Position numbers and translations under genes: made by a program
Shown here: positions 60,113-64,000 of the stretch, in pieces
Layout: each line of letters opens with the position of its first letter
Numbering within the stretch: the first letter of the stretch is position 1
The notes under the pieces: generated by a model
Seen by the model: only the letters and a program-made list of their open reading frames with translations
What the model was told of the DNA's origin: nothing
Database searches by the model: none
From: Pseudoxanthomonas kalamensis DSM 18571
GTDB taxonomy: Bacteria > Pseudomonadota > Gammaproteobacteria > Xanthomonadales > Xanthomonadaceae
NCBI RefSeq assembly: GCF_010211745.1
Contig: NZ_PDWQ01000006.1
Span: 62,001 to 126,000, forward strand
Length of the DNA: 64,000 nt
Reading direction: 5' to 3'

Positions 60113-61855
60113 CTATTCGGAATTTTCAGTCACCCTAAGCACTTCCTCGATGGTGGTCTCGCCGGCCAGGGCCTTGGCGATGCCGTCTTCGTACATGGTG
60201 CGCATGCCGGATTGGCGGGCCAGGGCTTCGATTTCGCCCATGCCGGCGTGGCGCATCACCGCGCGGCGCAGTTCGTCGCCCATCACCAGGAATTCCATGA
60301 TGGTGGTGCGGCCCAGATAGCCGGTGGCCGATAGCGGCGAAGGTTTGGGCCGATACAGGAATATCTCGCCCTGCGGTTGCAGCCGGCGCAGGCCGAACTT
60401 GTCGATCTCCTCGGGCGAGGCCGGGTATTTTTCGGCATGGACCGGTTCCAGCCGCCGCACCAGCCGCTGCGCGAGGATGCCGTTGACGGTGGAAGTCAGC
60501 AGGTAATCTTCCACTCCCATGTCCAGCATGCGGGTGATGCCGCCGGCGGCGTTGTTGGTGTGCAGCGTGGACAGCACCAGGTGGCCGGTCAGCGCGGACT
60601 GGATGGCGATGCGCGCAGTTTCCAGGTCGCGCATTTCGCCGATCATGATGATGTCCGGGTCCTGGCGCACGATGCTGCGCAGGGCGCTGGCGAAATCCAG
60701 TCCGATCTGCGGCTTGACCTGGATCTGGTTGATGCCTTCGATCTGGTATTCGACCGGGTCCTCGACGGTGATGATCTTCACCCCCGGCGTGTTGAGCTTG
60801 CCCAGCGCGGTGTACAGCGTGGTGGTCTTGCCCGAGCCAGTGGGGCCGGTGACCAGCAGGATGCCGTGCGGCTGCTCCAGCACCTTGCGGAACTGCGGCA
60901 GCAATGCGTCGGTGAAGCCGAGCTTGCGGAAGTCGAACACCACGGTTTCGCGGTCCAGCAGGCGCATGACCACGCTTTCGCCGTGCGCGGTGGGCATGCT
61001 GGACACGCGCAGGTCCAGCTCGCGACCCTGCACCCGCAACTGGATGCGGCCGTCCTGCGGCAGCCGGCGTTCGGCGATGTTCAAGCGCGCCATGATCTTG
61101 ATCCGGCTGATCACCGCCGCGGTCAGATTGGCCGGCGGACTTTCGCCTTCTTCCAGCACGCCGTCGATGCGATAGCGCACCTTCAGTCGGTTCTCGAACG
61201 GCTCGATGTGGATGTCGGACGCGCGCTGCTCGACCGCACGCTGGATGATCAGGTTGACCAGGCGGATGACCGGCGCTTCGGAGGCCAGGTCGCGCAGGTG
61301 TTCGACGTCGTCGCTGTCGACGCCGGCGATTTCGCCGTCGGCGCTCTCGATGATGGCGCCCATCGCGCTGCGGCCCTGCCCGTACCAGCGTTCGATCAGG
61401 TCGTCGATTTCCGAACGCAGGCCCACCGCTGGGCGCAGCGTGCAGCCGCTGGCCATGCGCAGGGCGTCGAGGGCGTAGCCGTCGTGCGGATCGGCCATCC
61501 AGACGTCGACGGCGTCGCCATCGCGGCCGGTCACGCACAGGTGGAACTGGCGCATGAAGCGCGCCGACAACGCAGGCAAACCGGCGCCATCTTCGGTATC
61601 GGGCGGCAGTTCCGGCATCTCGCGCAGGCTGCGCAGCGGCAGGCCGAGCACCTCGGCACAGGCCTCGGCGTGGTCGCGTTCGGACACCAGACCCAGACGC
61701 GACAGCAGCGACAAGGGATCGCCACCGGCTTCGTCCTGCAGGCGCCGGACGCGGGCCAGATCGGCCTCTTTCAGCCGCCCCTTGGCCAGCAATGCAGCCA
61801 CGATCTGTTCGGCCACATCGGATTCGGTCTGTACGTTGGGGATGGCCGCGTTCAC
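60113..61855 (-). CDS. gspE: Type II secretion ATPase E
   Basis: Cytoplasmic ATPase (580 residues) powering the pseudopilus. N1/N2 domains (about 1-190) are followed by the ATPase domain with Walker A GPTGSGKT (337-344), the Asp box VEDPVE, IMIGEMRDLETA and the His box GHLVLSTLHT. There are only three cysteines (66, 107, 138) and none in the C-terminal half, so the four-cysteine metal site found in PilB of this window and in many GspE proteins is missing. The start is GTG at 61855 with CGGAGC upstream. Confidence 0.95.
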   Translation of the reverse strand: MNAAIPNVQTESDVAEQIVAALLAKGRLKEADLARVRRLQDEAGGDPLSLLSRLGLVSERDHAEACAEVLGLPLRSLREMPELPPDTEDGAGLPALSARFMRQFHLCVTGRDGDAVDVWMADPHDGYALDALRMASGCTLRPAVGLRSEIDDLIERWYGQGRSAMGAIIESADGEIAGVDSDDVEHLRDLASEAPVIRLVNLIIQRAVEQRASDIHIEPFENRLKVRYRIDGVLEEGESPPANLTAAVISRIKIMARLNIAERRLPQDGRIQLRVQGRELDLRVSSMPTAHGESVVMRLLDRETVVFDFRKLGFTDALLPQFRKVLEQPHGILLVTGPTGSGKTTTLYTALGKLNTPGVKIITVEDPVEYQIEGINQIQVKPQIGLDFASALRSIVRQDPDIIMIGEMRDLETARIAIQSALTGHLVLSTLHTNNAAGGITRMLDMGVEDYLLTSTVNGILAQRLVRRLEPVHAEKYPASPEEIDKFGLRRLQPQGEIFLYRPKPSPLSATGYLGRTTIMEFLVMGDELRRAVMRHAGMGEIEALARQSGMRTMYEDGIAKALAGETTIEEVLRVTENSE

Positions 61856-61928
61856 GGACTGCTCCGGGAGGGAATCCCGACTTTAACAGCTTGCCGGTTG
61901 CGACTGCGGCACGGTTGATCGGCCAGCA

Positions 61929-61960
61929 TCTGGACTCCGGCGGAGAAGCCGGAGTCCAGA
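61929..61960. terminator. Terminator-like hairpin behind the protease gene
   Basis: A 13-base perfect stem with a 6-base loop, arms CTGGACTCCGGC / GCCGGAGTCCAG, 17 bases after the protease stop. It lacks a U-run, so termination may be incomplete and transcripts may continue into gspE. Confidence 0.6.
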
Positions 61961-61976
61961 CGATGCGTCCTGACGA

Positions 61977-63908
61977 TTACTGGCGTGCGACCAGGCTGAC
62001 ACCGCTGTAGGCGCCGGCACCGACCAGCTTGATGTAGTAGGTGCCTGCTGTGGGACGGTTGACGCGGACCGTCTCGCTGTTGCCTCGGCGGGTCGACTTG
62101 GCGTCGTAGTCGCTGGTGGTCGGCTCACGATCCAGGGCGACATAGACCGACACGTCGCCACTGCCGCCGTAGGTCATGATGGTCAGCTTGGCCCCGGCCG
62201 CGGCATCGAAGCTGTACAGCGCCTCGCTACCGGCCGCACCGCTGAGGCCGGACACCACTACCTTGTTGGTCAGCGGGATGGCGGTCGGGCCGCAATCCTC
62301 GGTGCACGGTGGCTCGATCGCCTTTGTCACCGCTGCCGCGGCATCGACGATACCGGCACCGATCGCACGGTTGGACGGCGGAGTCACGCTCGGCGCATGC
62401 GCGGTGCTCTGCAGGATGCTCAGCACCTCATCCGGGGTCAGCAGCGGCAGGCCGGCATCGAGACGAGCGCCCTGCATCAACGCGACCACGCCGCTGACAT
62501 GCGGCGCAGCCTGCGAAGTGCCGGCATAACCGCTGTAGCCGGTCGCATTCTCAACCGGCGTGGTCGTGCCGCTGTTGAGCGCCTGCCAGACGAAGCCATC
62601 GTTGATCACCGTGCCGGAACTGCCGTCATTGGCGTAGATGCCGCCGCCCGGCGCGGCGATCTCCACCGTGGCGCCATAGTTCGAATAATAGGCACGCCGA
62701 CTGGTGATGCCGGTAGACGCAACGGTGACCGCGCCCGGACAGCTGGCCGGCGAATAATTGGCCGCGTCGGCGCCGCTGTTGCCGGCCGAAACCACGACCA
62801 CCGCACCCAGCGAGTTGGCCATGGCGATGGCCTGCGCCTGCGGATCGCTGGCAGGACAGCTGCCGCCGCCGCCCAGGCTCAGGTTGATGACCTGCGCCGG
62901 GTTGGCATTGTCCGGCACGCCGTCCACGTGCCCGCCCGCCGACCAGACGATGGCGTCATTGATGTCGCTGTCGTAACCGCCGCAATGGCCGAGCACGCGC
63001 ACTGGCAGGATCTTGGCGTTGTAGGCGATGCCGGCCATGCCCAGCGCATTGTCGGTCAGCTCGGCGCCGGCGGTGCTGGCCACATGGGTGCCGTGCCAGG
63101 AACTCTCGCTCGGCGGATTGAATGCATCGGTACACTCGCTCAGCCAGGGCTCCTCGGTCGTCCAGTCGCCCAGATCCCAGCCGCCCGGCACGCGACCATC
63201 CGTTGCCCGGCCGGAAACGAAGCTGTCGGTGATGAAATCGTAGCCGGCATCGGCCAGTGAGGTGTCGATATCGACATGCGAGGTAATGCCGGTATCGAGC
63301 ACGGCGATGACAATGCCATTGCCATCGGCCAGATCCCAGGCATTGTTGACGTTGGAGCCGCCATCGTTGGCATTGCCTTCCGCCGTGGTCGCGCCATCGG
63401 GCGCCTTCAGGTGCCACTGGTAGTTGCCGTAATAGGTGTCGCTGGGATCGAAAGTCATCGGCTTCAGCGCGGCTGGTGCCTGGATGTCGCGGACCGGACG
63501 ACGCAGCACGTCCAGCGACACGCTGGCCACGTTGGGATCGGCGGCGATCTGGCGCATGAAGGCTTCGGCTTCGGCCCGGTCCAGCTTGCGCGACAGGCGG
63601 ATCAGGTCGGAACCGGTGGCCAGCTTGCGCATGTAGCTGGCGCTCGCCGGATTGGTGCGGCCGGCCAGACCGGCACGGGTCAGCGCAGTATTGCTGTTGC
63701 GGGTGATCGCGGTCCGGTTGTTCTTGCTGGTGCTGCCATCGCGATAGGTCACGATGAAGCGGCCGAACATCTGGTTGCCTTCGATGCCGCCAAGGTTGAC
63801 CCGGGGTGGGTCGGCGCGGGTAAACGTCGGTTTGGCCGCGAATGCCGGCGTGGCCGAAAGCACGCCGATGACCACGGTGGCCAACACACTGTTACGAAGC
63901 ATTTTCAT
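61977..63908 (-). CDS. Secreted subtilisin-like serine protease (S8) with C-terminal PPC domain
   Basis: Exported protease (643 residues). Signal peptide 1-24 (PAFA), inhibitor-like propeptide to about 150, then the S8 catalytic domain with D205 (VLDTGI), H272 (HGTHVAS) and S465 (GTSQAAPH), and a C-terminal pre-peptidase domain (about 560-643) that is usually cut off. The ATG at 63908 has GAGG 8 bases upstream. Sec signal and location beside gspE suggest it is a type II secretion substrate. Confidence 0.93.
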   Translation of the reverse strand: MKMLRNSVLATVVIGVLSATPAFAAKPTFTRADPPRVNLGGIEGNQMFGRFIVTYRDGSTSKNNRTAITRNSNTALTRAGLAGRTNPASASYMRKLATGSDLIRLSRKLDRAEAEAFMRQIAADPNVASVSLDVLRRPVRDIQAPAALKPMTFDPSDTYYGNYQWHLKAPDGATTAEGNANDGGSNVNNAWDLADGNGIVIAVLDTGITSHVDIDTSLADAGYDFITDSFVSGRATDGRVPGGWDLGDWTTEEPWLSECTDAFNPPSESSWHGTHVASTAGAELTDNALGMAGIAYNAKILPVRVLGHCGGYDSDINDAIVWSAGGHVDGVPDNANPAQVINLSLGGGGSCPASDPQAQAIAMANSLGAVVVVSAGNSGADAANYSPASCPGAVTVASTGITSRRAYYSNYGATVEIAAPGGGIYANDGSSGTVINDGFVWQALNSGTTTPVENATGYSGYAGTSQAAPHVSGVVALMQGARLDAGLPLLTPDEVLSILQSTAHAPSVTPPSNRAIGAGIVDAAAAVTKAIEPPCTEDCGPTAIPLTNKVVVSGLSGAAGSEALYSFDAAAGAKLTIMTYGGSGDVSVYVALDREPTTSDYDAKSTRRGNSETVRVNRPTAGTYYIKLVGAGAYSGVSLVARQ

Positions 63909-64000
63909 CAATAGTTCCTCGCTGAAAAGTGGATGTCTTCCTGAACCCAACCGGTCCCTTCCGGCCCCGTGACCCGAAGCCTGTGCTGCACCCGGCCTGC

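Overview
The window is one chromosomal segment of a high-GC gammaproteobacterium of the Xanthomonadaceae/Lysobacteraceae. The placement rests on a pilB-pilC-pilD-coaE cluster followed by a Nudix-ThiE fusion, secA, lpxC and the division/cell-wall (dcw) cluster, a type II secretion operon of the Xps kind (E, F-N, D, with no gspC), a dcw cluster without murD, and a family of inverted repeats built on GTAGGAGCGGCG...CGCGGC. The genus cannot be fixed from sequence alone.

Layout. 1-4.0 kb: end of pilB, then pilC, pilD and coaE (type IV pilus motor and prepilin peptidase, CoA synthesis). 4.0-10.6 kb: Nudix-ThiE fusion, secA, an M23 peptidase, a divergent DUF721 gene, and lpxC. 10.7-26.5 kb: the dcw cluster on the minus strand, from mraZ to ftsZ, with most genes overlapping by 1-11 bases. 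It starts at a promoter carrying four MraZ-type TGG boxes in exact 10-base register and ends at a strong terminator behind ftsZ. 26.7-31.6 kb: an NRDE protein whose end overlaps the RNase P RNA gene, an AhpD-like protein, rsmI, an LpoA-like lipoprotein, a YraN protein and a YdjM-like membrane protein. 31.6-38.7 kb: thiL, nusB, ribH, ribB, ribE, an FMN riboswitch, ribD, nrdR and glyA, all on the minus strand. 38.8-43.3 kb: a YeiE-like LysR regulator divergent from a YeiH-like transporter, an RcnB-like periplasmic protein, and ettA. 43.3-61.9 kb: the type II secretion operon with two glycosyltransferase-type genes behind gspD. 62-64 kb: a secreted subtilisin-like protease, a plausible substrate of that secretion system.

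The accessory part is 53.9-60.1 kb. Here gspE is separated from gspF by a visibly AT-richer block holding two exported YD/RHS-repeat proteins, each with its own Sec signal peptide, and a 72-residue two-helix membrane protein that overlaps the RHS stop codon as ATGA. It has the layout of a polymorphic toxin with an immunity gene placed inside a secretion operon, and it is the most unusual feature of the window. The two RHS proteins look like consecutive halves of one ancestral protein.

Smaller items of note are the inverted repeats that supply the stop codons of several genes, a 17-codon leader ORF between the FMN riboswitch and ribE, a RibB whose cyclohydrolase-like half lacks the zinc cysteines, and a GspE without the usual four-cysteine site.
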